Assembly (NCBI GenBank): GCA_003134555.1
Contig: PLBO01000135.1
Coordinates: forward strand, 62,001 to 126,000
DNA length: 64,000 nt
Reading direction: 5' to 3'
Source: Actinomycetota bacterium
GTDB taxonomy: Bacteria > Actinomycetota > Acidimicrobiia > IMCC26256 > PALSA-610
The position numbers and the translations under genes were made by a program. Positions 9,848 through 19,337 of this stretch are shown here, in pieces (within the stretch, counting starts at the first letter, position 1; each line of letters opens with the position of its first letter). The notes beneath the pieces were generated by a model. It searched no databases. It was not told the DNA's origin and saw only the letters and a list, made by a program, of their open reading frames with translations.

Positions 9848-10090
9848 ATGTGCGACTCCGTACCTCGCGAGCTGCACACGGGTTCGTTGCTACTACTGCG
9901 CGGGAACGATCCGCGATGGATCGACTTTCTGCGCGTGTTGCCACGAGAGGGCGCGCGCAGAGAGACCGTGCTTGCTCGCCTGCGCGAGATGGTCGATGAA
10001 CAAGTGAGAGACGCCGCCGAGAGAGGCAACGACGCGATCCGTCGAAAGTGGGACTGGCTCAGCGAATACGTCGCGGAGTATGAAGGGTAA
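9848..10090 (+). CDS. Small helical protein or 3' remnant of a larger gene
   Basis: An 80-residue frame. The C-terminal 60 residues read like real protein (WIDFLRVLPREGARRETVLA, then AAERGNDAIRRKWDWLSEYV), with an amphipathic helical pattern and about 70% GC at third codon positions. The frame is open back to 9614, but upstream residues look non-coding. It may be the tail of a gene truncated on insertion of neighbouring DNA. No family recognised. Confidence 0.35.
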   Translation: MCDSVPRELHTGSLLLLRGNDPRWIDFLRVLPREGARRETVLARLREMVDEQVRDAAERGNDAIRRKWDWLSEYVAEYEG

Positions 10091-10428
10091 ACTCGGGATG
10101 CGCCGTAACCGCGCGATTCGCTTCTATCTCTGGACCGCACCGTGTGCTGGAAGTCAAAGCGACGACTGCATCGGCGTGGGACGCCGTCTGAGTCACGGCC
10201 AGGATCTGTTGAGCTTGGGCTCGATCTGTCGCGATGCGTCGCTGCTCGCTCTTGAGCAGATCGCCGCCCACCACACGATCCGCCAAGGCAACAGTGCCGT
10301 ACTGTCTGACCCGACCGAGGATCATTTCCACGCGATGGATCCAGCCAACCTGTGAAAACACACAACCGTGGCCTATAATGATCTTCGGATAAGGCTCACC
10401 CGCAATTCGAGTGAAGCCCGGTAGCCGT

Positions 10429-11634
10429 ATGGACGACGCTTTTATCATCATGCAGATCGGTGACGCGGAAATCGACCGCGTCTGCGATGATGTTTTCGTC
10501 CCCGCCATCGAATCGGCGGGTCTCGTCTCGCGACGCGTAGATCGCGACAACGAGGGCGGCTTACTGAAAGCAGAGATCGTCGACTTCCTCGAGCGATCCA
10601 CCATCATCGTTGCGGATCTCACGAACGAACGGCCGAACTGTTACCTCGAGGTCGGCTACGCGATGGGGCTCGGCAAGAAGAAGCATCTCATCCTTACCGT
10701 GCGCGAGGACCACCACCATCGCAGCGAGAACTACCGGCCGGATGGTCCGCGCGTGCATTTCGACCTCGAGGGCTACGACCTCCTTCTCTGGAGCCCAGAA
10801 GATCTGGAGGGCTTCCGCGAAGAGCTCGAGCAGCGCATCAAGCGACGGCTCGCGATCGTCGAAGCGCCCGCGCCCGGCGAGCCCGATAAGACCCCCCCAA
10901 GACCGCGTGGGCCAGTTCCGGACGAGGACTGGGTGAATGAGCAGCGCGAGCGTGCCTTGGATGGCATTCAGACAGTTGATCGATCGGGCTTTATGGAGGC
11001 CTCAGTCGCCATCGCCCCGAAGGGGTCTTGGAGGCAAGCGGTTCTCCTGGGAGCCGTAGAGGGAGCACAGATCAAGACCTTCGGCTGGCCCGTCGGCATT
11101 GTGCTGAACCGAGACAACCTGAAGCCAAGTCCAACCTCCGAAGGCGTCCGGGCTGAAGTACCGATCAACACCGAGGGGGACCTCGGTCGTGCGTCCTACG
11201 ACTACTGGTACCTGCGGCAGACCGGAGACTTCTACTTGCTGCAGAGCCTCTTCGAGGACGAGCGCAGGCCCAACTCGCTGTTCTTCGATACGCGAATCGT
11301 CAGGACCACCGAGCTGCTCCTTTTCCTGTCCCGCTTGTACGCCCGGCTCGACGTCCCAGACTCGACACTCGTTCACATCGAGCTGACGCATGGCGGACTG
11401 GCAGGACGTCGTCTTGGTGCAGCCAATCAGTCACGCATCGTCCACGAGCGCGAGACCCGAGAGCAGACGGTGACCGCAGTGACCGAGTGCACCGTCGGCG
11501 AGCTGCAGACCAAACTCGTGGAACAAGTACGAGCGTTACTCGAACCCGTCTTCATGCTGTTTGATTTCTTCGAGCTCTCGGACGAGATCTGGGATCAGAT
11601 TGTCAACGCCTTCGTCGACGGCCGGATGGCCTAG
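10429..11634 (+). CDS. Nucleoside 2-deoxyribosyltransferase / TIR-like N-terminal domain protein
   Basis: A 401-residue protein from ATG 10429; a GTG at 10411 would add six residues. Residues 1-130 match the Rossmann-like domain shared by nucleoside 2-deoxyribosyltransferases and TIR-like or TIR-associated proteins of bacterial immunity. The strand AFIIMQIGDAEIDRVCD comes first, then FVPAIESAGLVSRRVDR and IIVADLTNERPNCYLEVGYA followed by MGLGKKKHLIL. The conserved NxxYExGYA-type motif binds the nucleotide in that superfamily. A Pro-rich linker lies at about 150-170, followed by an unassigned C-terminal domain of about 220 residues with a long helical end. It stands alone on the plus strand between defence-like genes. 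A role as NAD- or nucleotide-acting effector is inference. Confidence 0.75.
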   Translation: MDDAFIIMQIGDAEIDRVCDDVFVPAIESAGLVSRRVDRDNEGGLLKAEIVDFLERSTIIVADLTNERPNCYLEVGYAMGLGKKKHLILTVREDHHHRSENYRPDGPRVHFDLEGYDLLLWSPEDLEGFREELEQRIKRRLAIVEAPAPGEPDKTPPRPRGPVPDEDWVNEQRERALDGIQTVDRSGFMEASVAIAPKGSWRQAVLLGAVEGAQIKTFGWPVGIVLNRDNLKPSPTSEGVRAEVPINTEGDLGRASYDYWYLRQTGDFYLLQSLFEDERRPNSLFFDTRIVRTTELLLFLSRLYARLDVPDSTLVHIELTHGGLAGRRLGAANQSRIVHERETREQTVTAVTECTVGELQTKLVEQVRALLEPVFMLFDFFELSDEIWDQIVNAFVDGRMA

Positions 11635-11639
11635 TTCGC

Positions 11640-11796
11640 GTGGGTTTGAGCAATTCCAGTACGTCGCACATCAGGATGAGCATGCGTCGCAGTGGGCGAC
11701 GATCGTGTCGATCTCGTCGAAGTTCGGGATGGTCCCGCAGACGTTGTGTTCGTGGGTGCGTCAAGTCGAACGCGACACGGCTCGGCGCCCGCTGCA
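11640..11796 (+). pseudogene. IS3-family transposase orfA remnant
   Basis: The translated stretch contains DEHASQWATIVSISSKFGMV and PQTLCSWVRQVERDTARRP. These correspond to the helix-turn-helix of IS3-family OrfA proteins (the ExxSxWxAI, GxxxxTLxxWVRQAERD pattern). There is no start codon of its own, no leucine zipper and no orfB, so only the N-terminal part of orfA is left. It marks past insertion-sequence activity just after the gene ending at 11634. The rest of the gap to 11952 shows nothing recognisable. Confidence 0.75.
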
Positions 11797-11951
11797 GAGT
11801 CGGATGGGCCATATCGAACGTCCCTGTGGGCTCGGGTGCCGACTCGGTCCGGTCAGAACCGTATGCAAGTCGCCGAAAGCCGACTGCATCTGCAGCCTCT
11901 TGAGGATGATCAGAGTCCACGTCTCGGCAACTAGCGGGGCTCACATCCGGT

Positions 11952-13499
11952 CTAGCTTACGCCAGCGATCCACTTTCCTACCGAGCCGGCTGCCTCAATC
12001 GCGGCAAGATCATCAGTACTAAGCAGCTCCCGGCTGCTTCCCGTCCGGGCATTTGGAAACTCATCATACCACTGGCCGAGTCTCTCGACGCCGCGCTCGT
12101 CCTGGATTACAAATCCGAGTCGTAACGCGCTTCTACGACTAGATGTCGGAAAGGAAAGCAAGGCTGACTTGCCGTCCCCTATTAGGACATCGATTGCAAC
12201 CGGATTTGCGGAGCACATGTTGACTCGCACCTCGCCGGGTCGCCCTGTCCCGCAACCGATTAGATCCTCCAACTCCTTCCGCAATATTTTCCACTCGACC
12301 GAGCCAGGTGTCGTCGGCCCGTCAAAGAAAACCATCCGTCGATACTCCAACCCATGAGTCTTCTTCAGTTGTTCGGTCAACGTTCCTTCGTAGTCCAACC
12401 GCGGCTCCGTGTCACCGCCGTCTTGGTTTCCGAAACGAATGTGAGTGGCGCGCAACGTATTCGTCGTCGTAGTTACGATATTCTTCGCCGCCGTATACAC
12501 TTGTTCCGGACTCGTGAGTGTAAGTGGCGACTCCTCTGCCAGCTGATCCAATAGGTCCTGACAAGCCATCTTGTCGGTCGAGATGGTCTTCCGCCACTCC
12601 TTGATTTTCGCGGACTCTGCAGAGAGCATTGCTCGGTCGAAGAACTGCTCAAACGTGTTGATGAGCTTGCGCCGCGTCGCGGCGAACGCGTTGCGGTGAC
12701 CATTCTTGACCTCCCACATCGTGAGAATCTCGCTTCCGTAGAGCGCGAAATCTCTAATCGGTCCCACGTCTACATCCGACAATTGTTCTCGCATTTCGTG
12801 CTCAAAGTCGTGTTCCGAGATTAGATGACAAGCAAAGCGGGGACCGTTTGCGGAGTGATACCGCACCAACGCCCGAGATCTAGGGTCACTCAGGCCAAAC
12901 GGATGCCGATCGTCGTACACGAAGAGGCGCTGAACTGAAAGCTGGCTCTCGCGCTCTACGTCCAAGAACAGATCGCGCCACACCGCACTCCGAAGATCAT
13001 CGTTGTCGGCGAAGAAATGCACGTAGCGCAATTGTTTCTTACCACTGCTCAACGGTATCTTGAGGAGAAGCTTGCTCGAAGTAATGTCGAGAGTGATGGA
13101 AACTGGCCCGCCCTCAACGGCCGTGTTGACCCGGTCGCGGATGTGGTTCAACTGGTCATCGAAGTATGAGTGGAAGAAGCTTTGGGAATCTAGCTGATTC
13201 GTCTTCTTCTCGATTTCCGCAAGGATGCGATTAAGGTCACGTTGATCATCGCGTCGTTGTCGGTCGTCCTCCGCCTGGTCCTTTATCGTTTCGACGTAAT
13301 TGCCTACGCGATAAAGCCCGAAAGCGACGGTGACCAATGCCCCGAGCAAGATCTTCTCGAATCCCGAAACAGATTTAGTACCGCTGATGAGCAGGGCTAC
13401 GCTAAGGCCAAGCCCGGGAAGTACCACTAGAAGCGCCTCAATAAACCAGGGCCTTCTCTGCCACATTTGGGTCAGGGAATGTCGATCTGTCTTAGCCAT
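11952..13499 (-). CDS. Membrane-anchored protein of unknown function
   Basis: A 515-residue protein. ATG 13499 is preceded by GGGGAGG. Two transmembrane helices near the N-terminus (residues about 16-36 and 46-64: FIEALLVVLPGLGLSVALLI; KILLGALVTVAFGLYRVG) are followed by a charged coiled-coil-like segment rich in D, R and Q (about 70-110). A large cytosolic region of about 400 residues shows alternating beta and alpha segments (VSITLDITSSKLLLKIPL; LRYVHFFADNDDLRSAVW; RLFVYDDRHPFGLSDP). I recognise no catalytic motif. Third-position GC is lower than in its neighbours, consistent with recent acquisition. Monocistronic, between an IS remnant and decayed genes. Possibly a sensor or effector at the membrane; function unknown. 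Confidence 0.65.
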   Translation of the reverse strand: MAKTDRHSLTQMWQRRPWFIEALLVVLPGLGLSVALLISGTKSVSGFEKILLGALVTVAFGLYRVGNYVETIKDQAEDDRQRRDDQRDLNRILAEIEKKTNQLDSQSFFHSYFDDQLNHIRDRVNTAVEGGPVSITLDITSSKLLLKIPLSSGKKQLRYVHFFADNDDLRSAVWRDLFLDVERESQLSVQRLFVYDDRHPFGLSDPRSRALVRYHSANGPRFACHLISEHDFEHEMREQLSDVDVGPIRDFALYGSEILTMWEVKNGHRNAFAATRRKLINTFEQFFDRAMLSAESAKIKEWRKTISTDKMACQDLLDQLAEESPLTLTSPEQVYTAAKNIVTTTTNTLRATHIRFGNQDGGDTEPRLDYEGTLTEQLKKTHGLEYRRMVFFDGPTTPGSVEWKILRKELEDLIGCGTGRPGEVRVNMCSANPVAIDVLIGDGKSALLSFPTSSRRSALRLGFVIQDERGVERLGQWYDEFPNARTGSSRELLSTDDLAAIEAAGSVGKWIAGVS

Positions 13500-13536
13500 G
13501 GCTCTCGCCTCCCCGGCATAGACCGTCGCCGTCCGC

Positions 13537-14203
13537 TCACGTCGGATCGTCAGGCGCGCGACTCGCTCCGCTGTGCTGCTTCCTACCGGCATGACCGTTC
13601 GACGCTTGACCCTGCACCGCGCTCGAGCGGCCCGGCGGTCGTTGGCTTCTCCAGAGTGCCGCGAGTGCCGTTTGCGCGCAAGTAAAGACTGGACCGCGCG
13701 CGGCTTTTGTGCCATGCGTCGGCGCTGCAGTAGTCAGCGGCCGCCGACCACCGATCAGGGCATCGGCACGGCGCCAGCCAAGGTGCAGGTCGCACGGCTC
13801 GTCAACCAACTGTCCACCCGCACCATAGGTGCGGCAATCTGGGACGGGCTGACAACGCGAACAATCCGTGAGTGGATCGGGTCTGGCCAATTCGATGTGA
13901 AGCCGATCGGCGTGCCGTACAACCGCGGCGATCCTAGTAGGAGGTGGTTCGCAGTCGTCGAGCGCGAGCAGACAGCTCCCGGGCCGGGGTGGCACGAACC
14001 GGCTGTCAGCCACGGCGTCGATCGTCAGCTGACCCGCGTAGGCGACGGCAGGTCCGAGACGGCCGTACAGATCGGCGATGCCATCGAGTGCGACGCGGTG
14101 AGAGTGATACGTCGGAGTTGCCCGCCAGCAGTGCGGCACGCTTGATCCTCTGGAGCCCCTGATCGAACGAGAGTTGGTTCGGATCGAATCCGGTGGTTTG
14201 CAT
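13537..14203 (-). pseudogene. Broken gene of unknown family
   Basis: An ATG at 14203 is preceded by a good GGAGG ribosome binding site and opens with MQTTGFDPNQLSFDQGLQRI, which looks like genuine protein. The frame soon becomes Arg-rich nonsense. Near 14105 a different minus-strand frame continues with plausible protein (VALDGIADLYGRLGPAVAYA; QLTIDAVADSRFVPPRPG) as far as about 13750. This pattern suggests a single-base frameshift and decay. The plus strand also holds an open frame here (13573-14145), so the call is weak. Confidence 0.3.
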
Positions 14204-14221
14204 GCGTGTACCTCCAGCCGC

Positions 14222-14921
14222 TAGTCAAGGTGCGGAGGTTCTCGGAGGCGTTGCTGCGGCCGTGGAGCGAGCGAAGAAGCGTCAGCTTGTCGGTGGCGGA
14301 GGCGGCCTTCTATTCGCCCAAGTCGGTCAGCTTGTGCTGGACGTCGGCGGAGCGACGGTTCGAGCGATGTCACCGACGGCCGATGCCATGACCGAGTCCG
14401 ATCGCGAACTCGGCGAATCACTTCAGGTCGGCTGGGATGCGGTCGACACCGCCTTGCGAGACGACAACCGCTGCTCGGTGGTCCTGCACCTTGACCTACG
14501 CGGGACGCGAGCCATCCTGTGCGCCGACCTATTGCGCCATGCGCTCTTCGGATGGGCGGCGGTGCTGGCGGATCCCTTGAACCAGAGCTGTGTCCCAGTT
14601 GACCTTGTGAAGGCAGGCCATCACGGCGGGGAATCGGGGCACGACGATGAAATGTGGGTTCGGTTGGTGGGGCCCGAACCCGTCGTATTTGTCGCTCCTT
14701 ACTCGTCGAGCAGATTGCCAAGCCCCCCTGACATCGCTCGCCTGACAGGCCTGTCCGGACAGCTATGGGAGGCCGCGCCCGCCGACGGAGAGTGGATTGG
14801 TGAAGACGGCACAGCAATCTCGGTCCGTGGCGAAACGGGTTTTGTTCGCGCCCGTCGTCGCACGGGGGAGAACAACTGGAGAGTGGACGCGGGCATGCCT
14901 GGGCGACAGCGACATCCTTGA
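14222..14921 (+). pseudogene. MBL-fold metallo-hydrolase, N-terminally truncated remnant
   Basis: The C-terminal half of a metallo-beta-lactamase-fold protein: VRAMSPTADAMTESDRE, then a CSVVLHLDLRGTRAILCADL strand (the position of the metal-bridging Asp), then VDLVKAGHHGGESG with the late His, then VVFVAPYSSSRLPSPPDIAR. The N-terminal HxHxDH metal site is absent: the sequence before about 14300 does not resemble the family and the open frame begins at 14193 with no supporting start. MBL proteins of this kind accompany proteases in some Avs systems, so this could be a relic of a defence locus. Likely non-functional. Confidence 0.55.
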
Positions 14922-15101
14922 CGAGTTGGCTTGAGCCGACTGCTGAGAACACGGGGGTCAAGCGAATGAGTCGTTGCGCGAGCAGTGAGTTCAACGCGCC
15001 CGCGCTACCCATGCGCATTGCGACGCCCACGGACGCGGTCCGACTTTCCCCGGGTTACTGCCAACCAGGAACACCCGAAGTGGACGACGCGCGGCGGGAC
15101 G

Positions 15102-15458
15102 CTATCGAATCGGGCGTCGGAGCTCCGTGATGCAGCGCCACACGGCGACTACGCAATACGCGCCGGTGCCGGCGGCAGAGAGAGCGATCATCCAGTAGAC
15201 GACGAGCGTTGCCTCAACCGGTCCTCGGTACGTCACGACCGAACGCAATGCCAGCGGTGCGAGCAAGATCACCAGAGAGACCGCGATTGCTAAGGCTGCC
15301 ACAGCGGCAAGTAGCGCGAAGAGCATCCGTGTCCGATCCACCTTTGATCGGTTGTCGGCAATCGCGCGGCTCGTGAAAGCGAGGAACGTGCCAGTTATCA
15401 GTGCCGACGGCGTCGCCACGAGCTGCATCAAGTCCTTCGCTTGCTCGACAGCGGTCAT
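15102..15458 (-). CDS. Small three-helix membrane protein
   Basis: A 118-residue protein with three predicted transmembrane helices (ATPSALITGTFLAFTS; MLFALLAAVAALAIAVSLVIL; VVYWMIALSAAGTGAYCVVAV). Its ATG overlaps the stop of the upstream gene as ATGA, so it is the second cistron of a two-gene unit. No family recognised. Small multi-helix proteins next to a soluble partner are frequent effectors in toxin and abortive-infection pairs, but nothing in this sequence proves that. Confidence 0.65.
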   Translation of the reverse strand: MTAVEQAKDLMQLVATPSALITGTFLAFTSRAIADNRSKVDRTRMLFALLAAVAALAIAVSLVILLAPLALRSVVTYRGPVEATLVVYWMIALSAAGTGAYCVVAVWRCITELRRPIR

Positions 15459-15997
15459 GACCCGGGCTTAACGAAGGTATCGAGCGGAAACTTCGCATCG
15501 ATCAGCAAAGTACGCCGGCTTGAGGTCGCCTCCAACACCTCATACATGAACCCGCGACGCTCAAGCTCGCTTGTGGCGAGATCAAGCTTTTCGGCTGACG
15601 CGATTTTGACGCGGTATCCGTTCTCAACGTCGCCTTCGCTGCCTCGTCCGTCTCGCTTGGCACCAGTAAAGGCGGAGCGCAGACTCAGATCCGGCAGGTC
15701 GTCGTGAACTGCAAGCATCTGTTTGCGCAGCGTCCGAGCGGTAGTAACAGGGATTCGCAGCAGCGCCGCTACCTCCTCTTCGCTCAGCAATCGTCGCATT
15801 TCGCGGCAGACAAATGCTAAGAGCTCGACGCGTTCTGATCCGAGATTCGTTGGGACTGGACCCGTCCCCACTGTCCGATCCTCCGCGTGTGCCGACACGC
15901 CATTGCGATACGCGGCCGCAAGCGTTGCACGGTCCGTGTCAGTCGAACTGGGCAATCGTCGCTTCAATGCTTCCTCGATCGGATCAGCGGCGGTCAT
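15455..15997 (-). CDS. Unknown protein with HTH-like segment, first gene of two-gene unit
   Basis: A 180-residue protein with a GGAGG ribosome binding site upstream of ATG 15997. The middle segment LLSEEEVAALLRIPVTTART followed by LRKQM reads like a helix-turn-helix of the type that selects among promoters or recognises RNA. The C-terminal part (GYRVKIASAEKLDLATSELE; TSSRRTLLIDAKFPLDTF) is alpha/beta. The stop overlaps the start of the three-helix membrane protein downstream. No domain name assigned. Confidence 0.6.
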   Translation of the reverse strand: MTAADPIEEALKRRLPSSTDTDRATLAAAYRNGVSAHAEDRTVGTGPVPTNLGSERVELLAFVCREMRRLLSEEEVAALLRIPVTTARTLRKQMLAVHDDLPDLSLRSAFTGAKRDGRGSEGDVENGYRVKIASAEKLDLATSELERRGFMYEVLEATSSRRTLLIDAKFPLDTFVKPGS

Positions 15998-16379
15998 CCG
16001 AGCCTCCGAATCTCAGTCTTCAACCGCCCGCGGACGCTAGACGAACGGGTGTCCGGCGCGTTGGAGCGGGGGAGGGGTAGGCCTTTCGCGCAACCTCGGT
16101 CTCTTGCGAATGTTCACACTGTTGCTAGGTACCCCTGGGGCGAGGGTGTCGACACTCGCGCCGTCAACGGTGTGCACATGTCGGCGTGCCCGTCTAGCCG
16201 CCGTATCCCGATCCGACGTTCGCGGCCGGTAGAAGGATCGGGAGAAGCCGACGCCCCGGCAAACGGCGTTCGCAGCAAGCTCGAGCGGTCTCGTCGCGGT
16301 GAACGGATCCCGTTCGCTGCCTCGTGACAAGTCCTACGGTGAAGCCGTGGCGCGCGAGCAGACCGGCGGTTCCGATCCA

Positions 16380-17942
16380 ATGGCGGGGCACGTCCGACAA
16401 GGTCGGCGTTACCTACCAAAACTGACAGCGACAGGGCTTCTCCACATCGGAGATTGGGTTCGGGATGATCTGCCGGACTTGCTCTGGCCGGCTCTGCTCT
16501 TGGCGCACCGAAACACCGGCGCAGCTCGCGGCTTCGTCCTCTGGCAGAGTGCCGTGCAACGTGATCTTGAGGGGTTGGTCGAGCCCCGGGTGTTGGCAGA
16601 GTGTCTCGACGGGAGGCTGACGAGCCTCGACCGATTAATCGGCGTGCACCCGGGCGCTGACGTCACCGTCAAGCAGCGGGCCGAGGAGCTCGATCTGTTG
16701 CCTGTTCCGGTCGCGGGCGCACTTGCGACCTACCCGGAGCGTCCAGCCGCGTGGCTCGTCGACGGCGAGCTGCGTCCGCCCGGCCAAGACGAAATCGACT
16801 TGATCGCCAAAGCGATTCTCGACCTCGTCAGCGACGGCCACCGCGAGGCAGTGGTCAAGTGCCTCCAGATTTGGGGCGCAGTGCAGGCGGGAACCTTTAG
16901 CAGCGACACGACGACGATCGAACTGCTCAAGGAATATCCGAATGACCTGGAGTCACGCGACCAGGCCGACATGGTGGTGCGAGCGTCGTGGGGCGCCCGC
17001 AAGAGCGCGCAGCTCTATGAAGACGCAATGCGATTCGAGCCGACTATCAAGTGGGCGAAGGTGTTCTGGGGTGTCAACTCCGTGACGACAAGGTGCGCAC
17101 GTCGACGCGACGTCGAGCGAACGGAAGGCCACGCGTCCGGCTCCGACGACGACGCTCGAACCAGTGACGAGTCACCTCCTGGCGGTGAGCACTTGCAACG
17201 TGTTGCCATGGATTTGGTTGCCAGCTATGTCGAAGCGTTGGAGACTGCACCGTCCCGGTTGTACGACCCTGAACCTCAGGAGGTCCACGCCGGTCTCGTT
17301 TCGCGTGTAGGGCAAGAAGTCATCACCGTTTTGGAGTTTCCGGATCTGTGGTCCGTCGAGCGCGGCTCTCATGTCGTCCGGACCCTTATCGAGGTGAGGA
17401 TCTACCTGGAGTGGATGGCGACGCAGGATCCGGCGATCTATCGACGCTTCCAAGAGTACGGGTCCGGCAAAGCGAAGCTGTACGCACGGATCATGGATGA
17501 AGTACCGGACGAAGCGAGGATTCCCGGTTTCGGTGAGGCCGTCGAGGAACTCGATCGCCTGAGCCACACTGATGACGTGATCGACTATCGCATCGTCGAC
17601 ACCAGCGACTCATTCGCCGGCAAATCGATTCGCGCCATGGCAGAGGAGTGTGGGCTACTCGATCTCTACCGGCACGCGTACTACATCGCCAGCGGGGTCA
17701 CGCATTCCGAATGGTGGTCAGTGGAGACACACTCGATGGAGCGATGCCTCAATGTCCTGCATCGCGGTCACCTCATCCCAACCCTGTCGTTGAGTACCGG
17801 AGGCAACGTGCCCTTGGCGGAGTCGTGGGTCAACCAGCTCCATGCCTTGATTCGAGCGAGCCTGACGATCCTTGGCACAGAGCAAACCGCTATTGCCGAG
17901 GCGTTCGCGTGGCTCGACGGCGACACGGCACCTTCGGCATGA
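16380..17942 (+). CDS. DUF5677-like protein
   Basis: A 520-residue protein from ATG 16380. In-frame GTG starts at 16299 and 16347 are also possible and no start has a clear ribosome binding site. The C-terminal 200 residues have the helical pattern of DUF5677 proteins: VVRTLIEVRIYLEWMA (paired with TQD), later RHAYYIASGVTHSEWWSVE. The N-terminal 290 residues are not assigned; a linker near residue 270 is rich in charged residues (SGSDDDARTSDESPPGG). DUF5677 members are common in accessory regions and have no established biochemical role. Single gene. Confidence 0.65.
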   Translation: MAGHVRQGRRYLPKLTATGLLHIGDWVRDDLPDLLWPALLLAHRNTGAARGFVLWQSAVQRDLEGLVEPRVLAECLDGRLTSLDRLIGVHPGADVTVKQRAEELDLLPVPVAGALATYPERPAAWLVDGELRPPGQDEIDLIAKAILDLVSDGHREAVVKCLQIWGAVQAGTFSSDTTTIELLKEYPNDLESRDQADMVVRASWGARKSAQLYEDAMRFEPTIKWAKVFWGVNSVTTRCARRRDVERTEGHASGSDDDARTSDESPPGGEHLQRVAMDLVASYVEALETAPSRLYDPEPQEVHAGLVSRVGQEVITVLEFPDLWSVERGSHVVRTLIEVRIYLEWMATQDPAIYRRFQEYGSGKAKLYARIMDEVPDEARIPGFGEAVEELDRLSHTDDVIDYRIVDTSDSFAGKSIRAMAEECGLLDLYRHAYYIASGVTHSEWWSVETHSMERCLNVLHRGHLIPTLSLSTGGNVPLAESWVNQLHALIRASLTILGTEQTAIAEAFAWLDGDTAPSA

Positions 17943-18176
17943 GCCAATCGTGGCAGATACGACAGCCTTCACCGAGCGCAGTTTTGGGTAGGCGCGTCGA
18001 CTCTTCAATCTCGGTGACTCGACTTCGGTGCAGCGCGCACCTCGGTAGTTCCTTTGCACTGCCTCGCTCACTCGGTGCCCGGTGCTCAAAATGCGAAGGT
18101 GGTGTCGTCGTCGCGATCGCTCGCTCACCTGCAGACGACGCGGGCAGTCTGGGCTGCCGGCCCGTAGCATCGCTTC

Positions 18177-19334
18177 GTGCTGCCGTCCAACCCAGAGCCG
18201 CTGATCGTTGACGTTTCGTCGGCACAGCCTCTCGAAGACTCGGAGGTGCGCGCGTGGGCGGCGCACGAGAGCGTCTTCATTTCGAGCGTCATCGCCGGCA
18301 TGACCGCGGAACGCGAGGCCGTAGTCGCTGCCGTGGAAGCGGTCGGCGCAACCGCCGTCTGGTTCGAGGCATTCGGTGGTATGGATGACAATGCGGAGGA
18401 TGCATACATCGGGCGGGTAGCTGCGTCTGACATATATGTCGGCGTTCTCGGGCCGCGCTACGGCACCCCGAGGAACACCGGCTACTCGGCATCGCACGCA
18501 GAGTACAACGAGGCCGAAAGGCGCGGTCGCCGCATCAGCGTCTGGGTAACGACTGACGAGCTCGATGGTCGACAACGCGACTTCCTCGAAGAGATTCGAG
18601 TGTTTCACACGACGGGCGCATATGCGTCTCCAGTCGACCTCCGTCAACGAGTTGAACGACGACTTCGTGAGATCGCCGCCGACGCGATTTCCCCTTGGAT
18701 CAAGATCGGGAACACGGTTGTGCGCGCGTTGGGCGTGCGCGACGACGGTGCGCGAATATCCGTAAGCGCCAGAGTTCGTGATAGCCACGCGGCCGCGAGC
18801 ATCGAGCGGCGCCGACCCGATCGCGGCTTCGGTCGCGGCACGGAGACTCGGGTCACCTGGCCGGGCGGGACGGCCGCTGTCCGCATCTCGACGGTCGAGG
18901 TCGAGACGACATCGTCGGGCGCTCGAACGTTCACAGTCGTTGCCGACCGAATTGCCGCCACGACCAACACGCTTGTTGATATCGCGCTCGGAAGTCGCAC
19001 GCCCGAGGAGGTGACGGAAGTCGCGATGCGCGTGGCACTGTTTGGCGAACCGAATTCGCTTGGCGATCTCGGATTCATGGCTCAAATCGAGAATCCGCTC
19101 GCCGGGCTCGACAGCCTCGTCCTCCCTGAGGATGCGATCAGCCAGATCGCGCAACTGCTCGTGGCCGAAGCGCTCGTAGGGGGCGGGAGAGCGGAGTACG
19201 TCACTTCATTTCGGCTTGGTCCGGTCTATCGCGGTCAACGACAACTCGAGCTGGCCTGGATACCTCGCCGGCGGTACACGAACGTCGAGCCCGAGGAGCG
19301 GCGGATCGAGGGTGTCGTCGCGTGGGGCGGGTGA
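18177..19334 (+). CDS. DUF4062 domain protein (first gene of candidate defence operon)
   Basis: A 385-residue protein starting at GTG 18177. Residues about 30-125 are a DUF4062 domain: SVFISSVIAGMTAEREAVVA, then AEDAYIGRVAASDIYVGVLG and PRYGTPRNTGYSASHAEYNE. This domain is distantly TIR-like and occurs at the N-terminus of many bacterial NTPase and STAND proteins. Here it lacks a following ATPase domain; the remaining 220 residues are unassigned and end in a beta-rich segment. The next gene starts three bases after the stop. The combination with a Schlafen-type protein and a nuclease-NACHT protein points to a multi-component immune operon, with this protein as sensor or NAD-acting effector. 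That role is inference. Confidence 0.75.
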   Translation: MLPSNPEPLIVDVSSAQPLEDSEVRAWAAHESVFISSVIAGMTAEREAVVAAVEAVGATAVWFEAFGGMDDNAEDAYIGRVAASDIYVGVLGPRYGTPRNTGYSASHAEYNEAERRGRRISVWVTTDELDGRQRDFLEEIRVFHTTGAYASPVDLRQRVERRLREIAADAISPWIKIGNTVVRALGVRDDGARISVSARVRDSHAAASIERRRPDRGFGRGTETRVTWPGGTAAVRISTVEVETTSSGARTFTVVADRIAATTNTLVDIALGSRTPEEVTEVAMRVALFGEPNSLGDLGFMAQIENPLAGLDSLVLPEDAISQIAQLLVAEALVGGGRAEYVTSFRLGPVYRGQRQLELAWIPRRRYTNVEPEERRIEGVVAWGG

Positions 19335-19337
19335 ACC

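Noticed and set aside
9617-9877. Minus-strand 86-residue frame with VMVMCADCNGTAKGDAKG
   Set aside because: The CxxC pair looks zinc-finger-like but no second half or family similarity is seen and the plus strand competes with it.
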